Assembly (NCBI RefSeq): GCF_000003815.2 | Contig: NC_049983.1 | Span: 24,970,617-25,034,616, forward strand | Length of the DNA: 64,000 nt | DNA from: Branchiostoma floridae | Taxonomy: Eukaryota > Chordata > Leptocardii > Amphioxiformes > Branchiostomatidae | Direction: 5' to 3' | Shown here: piece after piece, positions 47,801 through 59,800 of the stretch | Numbering within the stretch: the stretch's first letter is position 1 | Layout of the letters: each line of letters opens with the position of its first letter | Position numbers and translations under genes: made by a program | Notes under the pieces: generated by a model | Told to the model about the DNA's origin: nothing | Database searches by the model: none | What the model saw: only the letters and a program-made list of their open reading frames with translations

Positions 47801-50800
47801 AACTAGCCCTACCTGTAAATGTGGGAATTCGAACGAGACAACTGAGCACTACTTGTTGCACTGCGAACTATACAATAGCGAAAGGATTCATATGTTGTAC
47901 TCCATATCCCGCTTAAATCTAGAAGAATTACTCTCGCCTGACCCTCTTAACTCATCTGACAATACTTTCTCACTATGGGCAGCCCTTTCCTCCCACACTC
48001 GATAAATTGTAACATCTTTGACTATGTTTTCAATTTTATCAAAATGACCGGAAGATTTATTTAATTTGATTTGAAATTGATTGGTAATGCCAGCCTTGTA
48101 TGCGCTTTAGCCCGTTTTTGTTGTTAGTATTTATGTTATTCTTATGTTGCAAAATGACGTTTATGTTCATGTCGTTTTAAGTTATACGTTTCATTATAAT
48201 CTCAATTTTGTTACTTTTGATTGTCATTGTATGTAATACAGAACAGAAGACCTCCATAAGCTCATTGTGAGCTTCTTGTCCAATGCTCAAAAACGAATGC
48301 GAATAAAAGATAAAAAAATAAAATAAAAATGTGCGAAGCAGGAAAAGCGTAAGAAAAGCTTAAACCTGAAGAGAGTTGATGTTTCTAAATCTATATATGC
48401 GTAGACGTTAAAAGCAGGTAGTTTACAGTCTTCTAATTAATAAGTCGGGAACTTTCTCAACGTTTTAGGCACTTTCTGTCTATTGTACCATTCACAGAAA
48501 TTGCGACGCAAGATTTGATGGTTCATTAACTGTCATATGTATACAGGTCTGTAGAGGAATTTCAAATATTTTAAAAGTGATTGCCAAAAATTCCTCAAAC
48601 CTGGCGTCTATCCAAGCTACACCTAAACGAACCAGTGTCTAAGGCACATTATTATAACCATTTCTTACTATGGGTCACACCAAAACACGGCTCAAAGGCT
48701 TAGAGGTCATCAGGGGATAGCGAACGTTTGAGGTTATCATCATGACAAGCGTGACAAATTAGTGCACTACCTACGGCGGACGATGTCTACATATTTGGGA
48801 CGGTTCGCACCGTTTGAATTGCTTTCCCTGTTTTCAAACAGGCCGCGTCCTCGTCACACGTAATTTGTCTTGCTTATTCTTCAATAAGGCGAAAACATCG
48901 CGACCTAGACAAGACAACCAGACACACATGTTCTGCATCCGTGCGGCTACGCCCCTTTTGCCGTGTGCAGATTGAGGCTAAATTGTAAGGATATCGACCT
49001 CAAGGACTAAATTGCTTGTGAAGATACCGAACTATCCCTATACCAGTAAGAGAAAGACAAATACTGAGACAGAGAGAGAGAAAGAAAGACAAAGAGAGAG
49101 GGCCTCACACACACACGCGCGTACACACGCACACACACAAACACACATACAAACTCACACACAAAAACACTCTCTTACACCCACACGAACATACACTGAG
49201 AAGCACTGACACACACTGTGTGTGTGACAGAGAGACAGAGAAAGAGAGAGAGAAGAGAGAGAGAAGAGAGAGGGAAAGACTGCCCCCTTAGTATTAAACA
49301 CAGTGTAGTTCCGCTCCGGTGCCACCTTGGCTGTTGTACGGAATAGCGTAAGCCGTTACACCTGCCCTGCATCAAACAGACCCAGACAGGGACAGCCTGG
49401 CGCGAAGAAACCACAGCCCTGGCATGGCTCCCATGGCACAAACTTCGGGCCAGCTTTACGTGATTTCACCAATCCAGCCGCTGACGACAGTCAGGATTAA
49501 AAGTGACTTTAAACTCTGGTCACTTTCAGGATTTGGAAAGACACCAAGAACTTGCAATCTATAGCAAACACTTAAAGACAAAACGTAGACGTAGTTGTGA
49601 AGATAAACATTTGTTGTAGAATTAACCGTACAGGTGAACACTTACTGTTCACTCTGAAACAGGTTTGAATGTCGGGCTCCCAATATGGTGCCGTTTATTG
49701 CTTTCCAAACTCAAGGCGTCCAAGATGTTTACTGCCCGTTAAACTCACCTTACACTACCGGTCATGCTGTGACGTCATTCGCGTGAGCTTTGTCTAAATA
49801 TAAACCAGTAGCGGTGCGCCCTGTCCCCTTTTTATGACAGGTAAATTTATAAGTTACTCGCAAGGTCCTCAACCCAATATCAGTTCCTTGGAAACCATAT
49901 AAAAAGAACAAGAGCAGACTTATGTCTGCTCAAACTTCCTTCAAGAACTTGATGTAGGTGTCTGTCGCGTACGTCTGGAAGCTTTGTCCAGAATCGCACT
50001 TTGGAAATGATGGTAAGCAGGAGATCAAAGACTATGACAGCCTTAACGTATTTGGTACAGAAGTCTGTCGCATTTTTCATAAGTCTGCCAGCCAGATGCT
50101 TTGCACAATATTACACACCGACAACTTCGGCCACTTCTTCCCTCTTGCACAGCGTAACAGTCTACAAATAACTGGAACAGTCTACCACCAGCTAGCCATT
50201 CGCACAGCCCTAAATCCGACTTCCTTTAGAAACTCTTAAAGTAACGGAAACGACCAAAATGAACGGACTCGAACCATGCAGCAGCTCTCACTATTATGTA
50301 TTTTGTACGATGAATCTAAAAATGTGTGTATCTAGACTTATAGACGTACAAGGCTCATTAGGACTTGTAAACTATATCTCCGTTATTTCCTTTGTCCGAC
50401 CCTTGCCTCTTCCATCATGAATGGAATAAAAAGTCGCCTGTAGGCTGATTTGAGCTTTCATGAATGAACAAAGGTTCAAACAAACAAATAACGCCTTAGG
50501 TCTCCCGAAATAACATAGAGATTAAAAGGTATAAAAGTTGTTTGTACTCACCTACAGCTCTGCGTCGTCTGGTCCGGGCCTGGTCGGAGGCGAGAATCTC
50601 ATCCAACAGAGTCTGAACAACTTCGGCCACTTCTTCCTTCTTCACGTAGGAGTCCTACACTTCAGAGGAGAACAGAGCACACGGTCAGCGTCAGCAACAT
50701 ATGGTGTTCTGATGAAACTTACAGTTGCTTAAGTGTTGAAAGTATTACAAGGTCGACATGGAAACAATTATCGTGAATTATTAAAGGTCTTTAATTCATT

Positions 50801-53800
50801 CTTTCAATGATTCATCTCCATTTATCAGCATATGTAGTACTACGTATACTCGCTTTAGATTTGTGAGGTCATTTCGTGAAATTCTACACAAATATTTTTA
50901 CCCTATGTTTAGGCGACTTTGTTGATTGAGGTATAATCTAAGAGTGTCAACTTTCCAAATCAATGACGGAATACGTGACCCAAAATCTTGACCCAGAATC
51001 ACCGCTCCATGACTACAATTGTACAAGACCCCCTCCCCCCGTCTGACGACACTTGCTCCATGACTACTGCATGTCATACGAACACCGCCACCCCCTCACC
51101 TTGTCTGACGACACTCCATGACTACTGTATGTTGTATGTTGTATGACCCCCCCCCCCCCCCCACACACACACACACCCATGTCAGACGGCACATCGCTCC
51201 ATGACTACGCTGTATGAACAGTACCTCCCATGTCTGACGGCACCTGTTTGCTATCAGGTACATACTGTCTCCCACGCTAAGGTCAGACGAAAATGCTAAA
51301 AACAGTTGAACGTCTGTGACTCTCTTAATATCGACAGGATGCATCCCTAGGTAGTACAGTGGACTGTTAGAACCGATACAGGTCTTTCTTTCAGTCGTTG
51401 ATACTTAAAAGTTAGTTATTGCACGAGCAAATTTTACATTCCGTTAAATGTGGGTGACCCATCTAAGTTTCGTGGCTCCTTGCCAAATGGAACGTCTGCG
51501 ACTCTTTATGATACGGATCGGGCCATGCTCGACCCACTATTATTAGAATCTTAACAGTCTTTGATACTTTATAGTTTGGTCTTGTATGAGCAATATATAT
51601 TTCCTATATAATGTGGGTGAAATGTTAGGTTTTGTTTATCTATATTGAACGTTTGTCACTTATCCCGACATGGACCATTACTTTTTTCTGGCCTCATGTC
51701 GACATAGTATGAAAAAGCCACGTCTTCCTTTCAGCTATTGATAGTCTACATAAATTATTTTAGTTCTTACGCGTACAAAGTGTAAGTTAAGATTTGGGTG
51801 AAAAAAATAGGTGTTGTAGATCTCTGCCAAAGTGATTTGGACCAGTACCTACTTTCTGGTCTCTCTTCGGTCCAAGATGACTTTCGTTCAGTCTTTTACA
51901 TATTGTGTGAAAAAAGTGTACATTTTGCTAAAATGGGTGATAGAGAAAAATGTTTAGTGGATTTCTGCAAAATTGAACCTGGGTGATTCACGGTGAGCTG
52001 GACTGATACAGGTTTTCTGGCCCCACATAGATGACCAACTATAAGAATCAATTTGCTGTCTTTCGTTTAGCTACGAGTAAAGTCGAGGTAAAATGTGGGT
52101 TAAACTTCTCCGCTGTACTTTTATGGGTCTCCCGGGCGGGCACAATTGAAAGGGCGGCTGCGGTGATGGGAAAGAAATCTAAAACAAATGTCGAGCGGCA
52201 AGGTGAACCGCGGAGGGCGACCGGCACGTACGCGCATGCCGGGACGTGTCCTTTCCAGGGCCGCCGAGCAGCAAACCTTTTTACTCATCAGAATATGTCC
52301 TTGGCTATTCTAGTTCTGTCCCTGACTTTTTTTTGCCCCTCCCCCTTGTTTAAGACACGACATTTCCAGATCATTTAGGTGGTGATAGGTTTGAAGGCTG
52401 ATAGCCGGTAGAAAGCTACCATACCAGAATGGCTATCACGTCAAACTATATGCCACAGGCCTTCTAGATCTACTATTCAAAAATAGCAAGGAGAATTTGC
52501 CACCTCGGAGGTACCGATTTTTCCTCTGGCCCATGGACTATTTGTTCTTACTAGTAAGACACAGAAAGCTTCGCACTGGCGGGTTGATATATGTCCTCAT
52601 CTAGGTCTGTTACCGCGAGTCCAATTTCAAAGTGTGTTATGTCTGATCACTATCGTATGCCACACACGGTAATTGACAGTGGCAGTATAAGGTCCTCGTT
52701 CCGTAGGTGTGTCTGAAAGCTGAAAATGTTTGTACAATTGGTGCTAATCCAATGTGTCTATCACTGTGAACACTTGCTACAGAAGGCATTCAAAGTTCGG
52801 ATAGGGTTTAAGTTTTCCAAGTAGTTTATTTGTCATCATTTTTAAGTTTCTTCGTCGCCCTTTGTCAATAAGCCGGCAGTGGCATTGCTCTGTGTTTAAA
52901 ATGGGCAATTTTCTCAAACAGATAACTCCATTTATTTCGTTTGAAATAATTATTTAAAACAAAGCTTTACCGCCATTATCGTCCAACCTGAGCACATCGC
53001 TTTATTCAATGCGCCTTCTAAGCATGAACAAAACAAAATGAAGCCGCGTTTATGTTGCTTTTTTTTTAAGATTCTTGATTAAGATTTTAGATGTCATTGT
53101 ACGTTTGAAATTATCCATGAAAATATTATCCGTACTAGTAGCAAATGTGGAGCCAAACAACTTGATTAATATGATGACTGATCAAAAAGGCTGAAATCGA
53201 TTGCCTAGGTGATAATACCGGTGGTAAACATAGACTGCCTACTCCATTGTCGCTCGAAACAGAAGGATGCCAACAAACTTAGAGCCAAAAATTTGATAAT
53301 TTTATAGTATAGTTTATCAGCCCCAAAAACCCTGAAAGGTGATAAATTTAGCAGGGGCAAACGAAAATACCTACCTACCTACCTAGTCCCTTGACCTCCA
53401 GGTCGTTGGGGGGACAAGGTAGACATGAAGATCGAGAGTTGCAAACGAAAATACCCACACATAAAAAAATTGTTGGAATGGACTAACCTTAAGCGCTTCG
53501 ATGGACTTGCTCTGCTGGTCCAGCTCATCGTTCTGCCTCACCAGGTGTTCCAACACCTTCTCCAGCACAGGGAAATCCCCGGAACCGTCATTCACCGGCT
53601 GTTCCCCCTCCCACATCCCGGACCCCGCGTCATCACCCGAACCAGAACCGTCCGCGTCATGCCCGAAACCTGACCCGTGGTCGAAACCTGACCCCTCCTC
53701 TGGGCCCCCCTGCGGTGATCCCTCCGTCCCAGAACCCTCCACAGGTCCTTCCGCCGACCCGACATCCCCTGATCCTAACTCCTCTCCGGCGGGGTCTGAA

Positions 53801-56800
53801 TCCTCAGGTACCACGCCTCCGCTCATTCCGGAATCGTCATCATCTTCTCTCGTCTTATTTCCATCTGGTCTTGTAATGTCTTTTGGTCTTGAGTCGTCGG
53901 TTTCAGAATCTTTAACAGAAGAGTCTACAGTAGGTTCCTCTAACTCAGTCCGATCCTCTGCAGCTTCCGTTGTATCCTCTGTGTCCTCTGGTGTTTCTTC
54001 GGCACCTTCCGTTGCACTATCGGCGCTTTCCGGTGTTCCTTCGGCACTTTTTGTTGCATCTTCGGCACTTTCCGCAGTTTTATCGATACCTTCCGTTGCA
54101 TCTCCGTCGCGTTTCAAAGATTTCTCTGTAGTATCTGCCGTTACATCCGTTGGTTCTTCGTATTCCTCCTTTCCATCACCCGGTGTAGGTTTGTCGTCTT
54201 CTTTGGTGGCAGCATCGCCGGCTTCAGATGTGTCTTCTTCGTCTTCCGCTGGCGCAGTGGCATAACCTTGGAGGCATAGACATATGGAGACAGAGAGACA
54301 ACGTTATTCAGACGAAGATAACAAGATAGGTTATTTGGTTACTTGTTGCTGTATGATGGCAAGAATTACTCTCCAAGCAAAGGTTCGACTCCGCAGCTGT
54401 CTTTTTTTTTCGTTTTTATCGGGCTTTCTATTCAATTAGCCGCGAGATATAAAGATAACGGTATAAAATAGAAAGCCGCATAAAAGTTTTTAAAAAATTA
54501 AAACCTGCCAGAGCCGAACCTTTGCTTGGAGGGTGGATGAAATATGATGTTCGTAAGGGTTGGCAGTAGTTCTTATAAATGTTTTAGTGATTACTGTACA
54601 GTAAAACTCTAACACAGACAGTTATCAAGTAAAAAGGACACATTACCTCCTCCTTGTGCCTCCTCCGTGGGTTCTCCTCCCTCCGTTGGCTCCGGTTCCT
54701 CCGGAGCAACCTCCCCTTCTCCGGCTCCCTCTGCGGTGTCGTCGCCTCCTTTCGTTGCCGCAGTGTCTGTTCCTGGTGCCTCCGTACCCGTAGTTTCATC
54801 TCCATCAGATGTATCTCCTGGTGACTCTGTACCAGCATCTTCTGCTGTACCATCCTCCTCGCCCGGTTCTTCTGTGGGAGCGTCTCCATCCTTAGTCTTA
54901 ATGCCGTCCTTTTCTCCAGGCATTCCGTCGTCTTCTTCAGTCTCTGGAGTAGGACTGACGTCAGCCTCAGATGTCTCTTCCTCCTCTAGTTCAGTTTCTT
55001 TACCATCGGACGTTGGGCCATCTTCAGTTCCTGCTTCGTCGGGTGTTACACCATCTTCTTTAAGTTTTTCCACGTCACCATCTTTATCTTCAGGTTTGTC
55101 TTCTCTTGTCTCGTCGGTTGTCTCACCGTCTGTAGCTCCAGGTGTTAAACCAACTTCAGGCTCGGGTGTTGCGTCGACGTCACCGACGTCCGTCGGACCC
55201 TCCTCATCTTCAGGCACAGTAATATCTTCAGCCTTAGGAATCGATTCTTCTCCGTCTTCTGAAGTCACGCCATCTTTCTTAGTCACCGTTGTGTCTTTTC
55301 CATCAGGAGCTTCTGCCCCACTTCCTTCTATTTCTGCTCCTGAGGCTTCTTCTTCGACACCTGAGCCTTCATGTTCTTCTCCGGATCCTTCGCCTGACCC
55401 TTCTTCGGTCGTCTCTACCCCACTCCCTTCAATGCCTTCAGCAGATCCCTCCTCTGCTACGCCGGACCCTTCGTGGGGCTCTGTTGGGCCCTTTTTCTCC
55501 TGGGTCTCATCCTTCGCCTTCGCTGTCGAGTCGTCTTCACCTTCTGGTCTTTTAGCATCTTCACTTTCAGGCGTAGGGCTGTCATCTTCATCTGACGTCT
55601 TCTTGTCTTTCTCTTCTGTTGGCGTATCAGCTTTACTCTCCGGTGTGGGGCCATCTTCACCTTCAGGTATGTCTTCGTCTTTTCTATCGGTTGTCCGAAT
55701 ATCGGCAGGTTTTGCGCCTTCTATGCTTTCTGGAGTCGGAAGGATTTCATCCTCAGGGATTGCCCCGTCTTCCCTCCCAGTTGTATCAGCGTCTTCGGCA
55801 TCTTCAGGCTTTGAAGTCGGACCTTCCCCATCTGTCATCAAGTCGTCTTTACTGACAGGCTTCGCGCCATCTTTAGTCCCGGGGGTCGGGAAGACGTCGT
55901 CTCCTCCGTCTTCAGGTGTTGCAGCGTCTTCTGAACCAGGAGTTGGTCCTTCGTCTTCTTTCCTTGTGGTGTCATCTGTATCTTCAGTCTTGTCTGCGTC
56001 TTCTGGGCCACCTGTTGGAATTTCGTCTTCTTCCGGTGAGACGTCATCCGTACGTTCTGGTATGTCCGCGTCATCAGGAACAGGTGTTGGGCCTTCCACT
56101 TCCGCTGTGACGTCATCTGAATCCACCGGCTTGGCAGCGTCTTCAGTTGCGTCTGTTGGAATTTCGTCTTCTTCTTCAATTGTGACGTCGTCTGTGCTTT
56201 TAGGTTTACCATCCTCGTCAGCGCCGGGTGTTGGAATTTCGTCTTCTTCCATGGTGACGTCTTCTGTACCCTTGTCTGTAACCTCAGAGTCGGCATCTTT
56301 CTCTGTCTTTTCTACAGTTTTGATCGCCTCAGGGAAGGCGTCCTCGTCTGTAGGTTTCAAACCGGCTTCAGCTTTTCCCGCCCCGCTTCCTTCAAGTTCT
56401 GCTCCGGAAGCCTCTTCCTCTTCGACACCTGATCCTTCGTGGTCCTCTCCGGATCCCTCTATTCCACTCCCTTCAGCTGACCCCTCCTCCTCTATTCCGG
56501 AGCCTTCAGGTACTTCTGCCGATCCTTCTTCTTCGGGAATCCTATCACCTGACGCCTCGGCTGCGGTGTCATCCTCCTCCTTCGGTTTTGCGCCTGTTGC
56601 TTCATCGATCCCTACGCCTTCCTCTGTTCCAGGCGCTGGGGTGCCCTCAGCTATGGGTGTCTCCCCGTCTGTAGTTGAAACACCGTCCTCAGAGTCTACA
56701 CCGTCTCTGCTCTCCGGCGTGGGGCCATCCTCAACTGAAGGTGTAGGACCGACAATGTCTTCGGGTGTGATTTTAGATTCCTCTGCAGTCTTTGCATCTT

Positions 56801-59800
56801 CCTCACCCTTAGGTCTGGCATCTACGATAGTTTCGGGCGTTGGGAATTCTTGTCCGTCTTCCCCAGGTGAGGGGCCCTCGTCATCTCCGGTTGAGACACC
56901 GTCCATGCCGTCTGGTTTTACACTGTCTGTACTATCCGGCGTTGGCCCATCTCCGTCTGTAGCCGAAGGGCCATCTCCGTCCACAGGTGCAAGTCCGTCT
57001 TCACCTGCTCGTTCGCCGTCAAGTGTGCTCTCGGGCGTTGGGATGGCATCTTCTTCCTGTAACGGATCGTCGCCATCTTCAGTTATTCCACCTTCTGGCG
57101 TCGGTCCATCCTCAGTTATAGCACCATCTCTGTCCACAGATGTAGGCCCGTCTTCTCCTAAAGTTTTGTCAACGTCTGCAGTCTCACGACCATCCTCAGT
57201 CGCAGGTGTGGGTCCGTCTGCCTCTGCAGTTGTTTCACCGTCGACTTCAGCCTTAGGTCTGGCATCAACAACACTCGCAGCCGTTGGAAACTCGTCATCC
57301 CCGGGCGACGGACCCAACTCCTCTCCTGTCACACCTTCTCTATATCCAGGTGTGACAGCGTCTTTGCTCTCTGGAGTTGGACCATCCTCCTCCTCGGCCG
57401 TTTCCTCATCTTCTCCTTCTGCTGTCACGCCGTCTTCTTCCCCAGGCTGCACCTCAGCTGCGGGCTCGGCCGTCGTGCTGGCGTCATCGTCTGGTGCTAC
57501 ACCTTCTTCTTCTGTCGATGGCACACCGCCAGTTTCAGATATTTTTCCGTCCTTTCTCTCAGCAGTTTCTGCTCCGCTTCCTTCCAGTTCTGCTCCGGAA
57601 GCCTCCTCTTCGACGCCCGAGCCTTCGTGTTCTTCTCCGGATCCTTCTATACCGCTGCCCTCCGTCTCTACTCCGGAGCCTTCCTCCCCACTTCCTTCTG
57701 CTGAACCCTCAGGCTCAGCACCGGAACCTTCGTGGATTTTACTCGCTTCTTCCTTCTCCAGAGTCTTTTCATCCTTCTCTTTGAGCTCTGTGTCGTCTTT
57801 GCCTTCTGGTTCAGTGTCATCTTTATCGCCAGGCTCTGAAATGGAAGTCGGGCTGACCTCTTCCCCAGTTGTATCTTCCTCTCTGTCCTCAGCTTTCCTA
57901 CCATCTTCACTCTCAGGAGTGGGAAGGTCTGCCTCCTCAGCAGTGGGACCGTCTATGTCTTCAGGTGATACACCGTCGTCTTCTGTCTGTGCTGAGTCAT
58001 CTCTGTCATCTTCTTTGGCAGCATCTTCACTGCCAGGAGCTCTAAGATCTTCCGCCTGTACCGTGGGTATTTCTGTGTCTTCAGGTGTTGCGCCGTCTTC
58101 TTCTGTCGGTATGGAAACAACGTCTTTGCTGTCTGGCTTGGCGACATCTGTACTTTCCTGAGTGGGAAACTCGTCGAACGTATCCTCGTCATCCACACCC
58201 GGTACTTCACCCACTTCACTCAAGGGCGTCACACTGTATTCACCTGCCGGCGTTGGACCGTCTTCATCTTCAGTTGTCTTGTCGTCCTTGACCTCACCAA
58301 CGTCAGGCTCTGCAATGGGACCTTCATCTTCCCCGGTTTCCCCATCAACAGTTCTAACTGCGTCGGGAAACTTGTCTTCATCCTCTGGACCTAGACCATC
58401 TTCGGGCTGGAGCGTTGTGTAGATGACATCTGTTGACTCCGTGGGGCCTTCGTCTTCAAAGCTGAACCCGTCCTCCTTGTCGGGTGTCTTTCCGTCCTTC
58501 TCATCGGTGGTTTCTTCTCCTGTTCTGTCTTTTTCTTGTTCTGGTGCTTTTTCCTTTTTGTCCGGACTCACTTGAACCTGCCCAGACCCCTCGACGCCGG
58601 AGCCTTCAAGGTCTTCTCCCGATCCTACTTCCCTGTCTCCCGACCCTACTTCCCTGTCACCTGAACCTTCGTGGTCTACTCCAGAACCCTCCTCTCCGAT
58701 CCCGGAGCCTTCAGGGATTTCTATGGGTCCCTCCCCTTCCGTCGTCGTAGCATCCTTCGGCTCGGGTGTTGTGTCGTCTGTCTCTTCTGGGATTACGTCA
58801 TCTTCACTGTCATCTGTCGTAGCGTCATCAGCCGTAGGTCCTTCCCCTTCAACAGGCTCTCCCTCGTCTTTGTCTTCCGGTGTTTCATCGTCTTCACTTG
58901 CTGGAGTCGGACCGACTTGATCTGTGGGCGTCTCCACGATGATTGTATCTATACCGTCGCCATCCTCTGGCTTAGCAGCATCTTCTGCTTCTGACGTCGG
59001 GACTTCCCCATCCTTACGTGTTTCCTCTTCCTTATCTGTGGTTGTCTGGGAGTCTTTACTGTCAGGCTTTGCGCCATCTGTACTCTCTGATGTTGGAAGT
59101 TCATCCTCCTCAAGCATGTCTTCTTCCTCTCCATCTACTGTAGTAGCGTCTGTAGTGTCGGGTACGTCGTCGTCTTCAGACGTAGTTTTTGTCTTGTCTT
59201 CCCCCTCCGTCGTGGTATCGTCTGAAGTGTCGGGTGCCTCACCGTCTTCAGAAGAAGCCGTCGGTTCATCCTCTTCATCTGGCATCACGATGTCTTCAGG
59301 CTGGGGCGTTACGCTGACGTCACCATCCGTCGTGGGACCTTTCGTGACCTCGGTCTTCTTTACGTCCTTTCCATCGGCAGCTTCTCCGCTCCCTTCTAGT
59401 TCTGCTCCTGATGCCTCTTCCTCGACGCCCAAGCCCTCAGGGTGTTCTCCCGATCCTTCCACACCGCTTCCTTCCAATCCAGATCCTTCATCCTCTATCC
59501 CACTTCCTTCAGCTGATCCCTCTTCCTCAAAGCCAGAGCCTTCATGGACCGCTGCAGGTTCTTCTCCCTTGGGCGCCTTATCATCCTTTTCTTTCGGCGT
59601 TGTTTCGACTTTTTCTTCTGTGGCGGTGCCTTCTTCGTCTTCAGCCCTTGTATCATCTTCAGTTAGCTTGTCATCTTTGTCTTCTGTAGCTGTATCGTCT
59701 GAGGTCTCCACAGTCGGGCTGTCCTCTTCGTCGGGACTGACTCCATCTTCAGGCTGAGATGTCGCACTTTCTTCATCCTCAGCTTCTGTTGTTACTGCAT

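Noticed and set aside
47697-48005. Host gene encoding a zinc-knuckle protein
   Set aside because: The CxCG...H...C pattern, 3' UTR and A-rich tail identify a non-LTR retrotransposon end.
51798-52378. Short plus-strand ORFs in proteoglycan intron 2
   Set aside because: They lie partly in a diverged tandem repeat and lack recognisable domains or convincing splice sites.
54667-58161. Very long plus-strand open frame (Ser/Pro/Val-rich)
   Set aside because: It is the antisense shadow of the proteoglycan exon: GAG/GAC/GGN-rich codons read in reverse give Ser/Pro/Val without stops. The minus frame has the signal peptide, splice sites and matching phases.
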